From JBCDIQ01 sp039024295 (GTDB lineage: Bacteria; Bacteroidota; Bacteroidia; J057), in assembly GCA_039024295.1 (NCBI GenBank), contig JBCDIQ010000370.1:1-5594 (forward strand): a DNA stretch of 5,594 bases, read 5' to 3'. The notes beneath the pieces were generated by a model that saw nothing but the letters and a program-made list of their open reading frames with translations, made no database searches and was not told where the DNA came from. How positions within the stretch are numbered: position 1 is the stretch's first letter; each line of letters begins with the position of its first letter. Below, in pieces: positions 5,013-5,594 of the stretch. The position numbers and the translations under genes are program-made.

Positions 5013-5594
5013 ATGAAACTGTTGGTTATCATAGCAGCCATCCCCCAACAAGGGAATATCCTAAGTTATGCTGAGCTAATTCGACAAAAAACGTCTGCTG
5101 AGGTACACGTTGCTGCCTTCATCCCAACCCCTGGATACATTCCGGTACAAGAAAATGGGGTCGTATTGGACAACTGTACAGAATTCGACTTGTCCGAGTT
5201 TGAAGCCCAAGCTAAAGATGTGAGGGCTAAATATGTCTATTGGCCTAAAAAAGAAGAGTGGACCTCATTCGAAGTCAACATCGGAGACCCGCTAGCGTTA
5301 CTGAAGCACAAACAACAGGTATTGCAACCAGACTTGATCCTTGCGGATACCGAATTGATGAGCCGATGGGAAGGGTTGCTGTTTGATTCCTTTGGAAAGG
5401 CAATCCTTGAGGAAATTGAGGTGCCGTTTCTCTCTTTGAAATGCAACAGAGACGATGCCCCCCTGCGTTACATTGGGTTATTGCGTAATTTTGATGCTCC
5501 ACGGCGAGAAGAACTGGGCTCATTGAAGGATATTCAGCAAAGCTTTGGTGCTACCTGGAAGCTATTGGGTATCCTCAAGCCAGGAGAAACGCCG
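5013..5594 (+). CDS. Universal-stress-protein-like tandem-domain protein, incomplete at the window end
   Basis: The frame opens at ATG 5013 and runs without a stop for 194 codons to the edge of the window, so the C-terminus is missing. Residues 1-146 look like one UspA-type alpha/beta domain. They contain a first strand LLVIIAAI, a helix, a second strand EVHVAAFIP, a GDPLALL segment (91-97) where the family usually has a glycine turn before a helix, the strand PDLILAD (106-112) and a final strand VPFLSLK (137-143). LRYIGLLRNF (151-160) appears to begin a second domain, as in the two-domain proteins of about 270-280 residues common in Bacteroidota. The ATP-binding pattern G-2x-G-9x-G(S/T) is absent from the first domain. 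Substrate or partner cannot be read. The position right after the Crp/Fnr gene, with a candidate operator before its promoter, suggests control by that regulator. Confidence 0.65.
   Translation, partial: MKLLVIIAAIPQQGNILSYAELIRQKTSAEVHVAAFIPTPGYIPVQENGVVLDNCTEFDLSEFEAQAKDVRAKYVYWPKKEEWTSFEVNIGDPLALLKHKQQVLQPDLILADTELMSRWEGLLFDSFGKAILEEIEVPFLSLKCNRDDAPLRYIGLLRNFDAPRREELGSLKDIQQSFGATWKLLGILKPGETP

Noticed and set aside
159..5523. Minus-strand and alternate-frame open frames throughout the window
   Set aside because: Each overlaps a well-supported + strand gene, shows no domain or membrane pattern of its own, and has low-complexity or unnatural composition; treated as shadows.

Overview
The window reads as a piece of a Bacteroidota chromosome, probably order Cytophagales (the family, perhaps Cyclobacteriaceae, is a guess). 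Four things support this: promoters of the TAnnTTTG type, almost no Shine-Dalgarno sequences, a LytS/LytTR-type two-component pair, and a Crp/Fnr protein of a recognisably Bacteroidota subtype. All six genes lie on the + strand. There is no tRNA, rRNA, insertion sequence or CRISPR array. Nothing suggests recent transfer.

Layout: positions 1-166 hold no confident gene but have three stem-loops, the last a likely terminator. Positions 167-1423 encode a secreted protein with an alpha/beta-like N-terminal part and an outer-membrane beta-barrel. After a 121-base gap with a plausible promoter comes a sensor kinase (1545-2576, TTG start) overlapping by 4 bases a LytTR response regulator (2573-3334). 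A fructosamine-kinase-family gene (3355-4203) follows after 20 bases. It has its own very good promoter, placed so close that its mRNA is predicted to be leaderless. A Crp/Fnr regulator (4289-4951) and a divergent universal-stress-protein-like gene (5013 to the window end, incomplete) close the window.

How they work together: the kinase and regulator are clearly a co-translated signalling pair, with no obvious target next door. The kinase-regulator/fructosamine-kinase junction carries a perfect 8-bp inverted repeat covering the regulator stop codon and the next gene's -7 box. The Crp/stress-protein junction carries a perfect 7-4-7 palindrome that starts in the last codon of the crp-like gene. 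Its centre lies about 41 bases upstream of the predicted start of the stress-protein transcript, which is the classic class II activator position. The best-supported new hypothesis here is that this cysteine-containing Crp/Fnr protein activates the adjacent stress-protein gene through that site. I see no wholly new multi-gene system.
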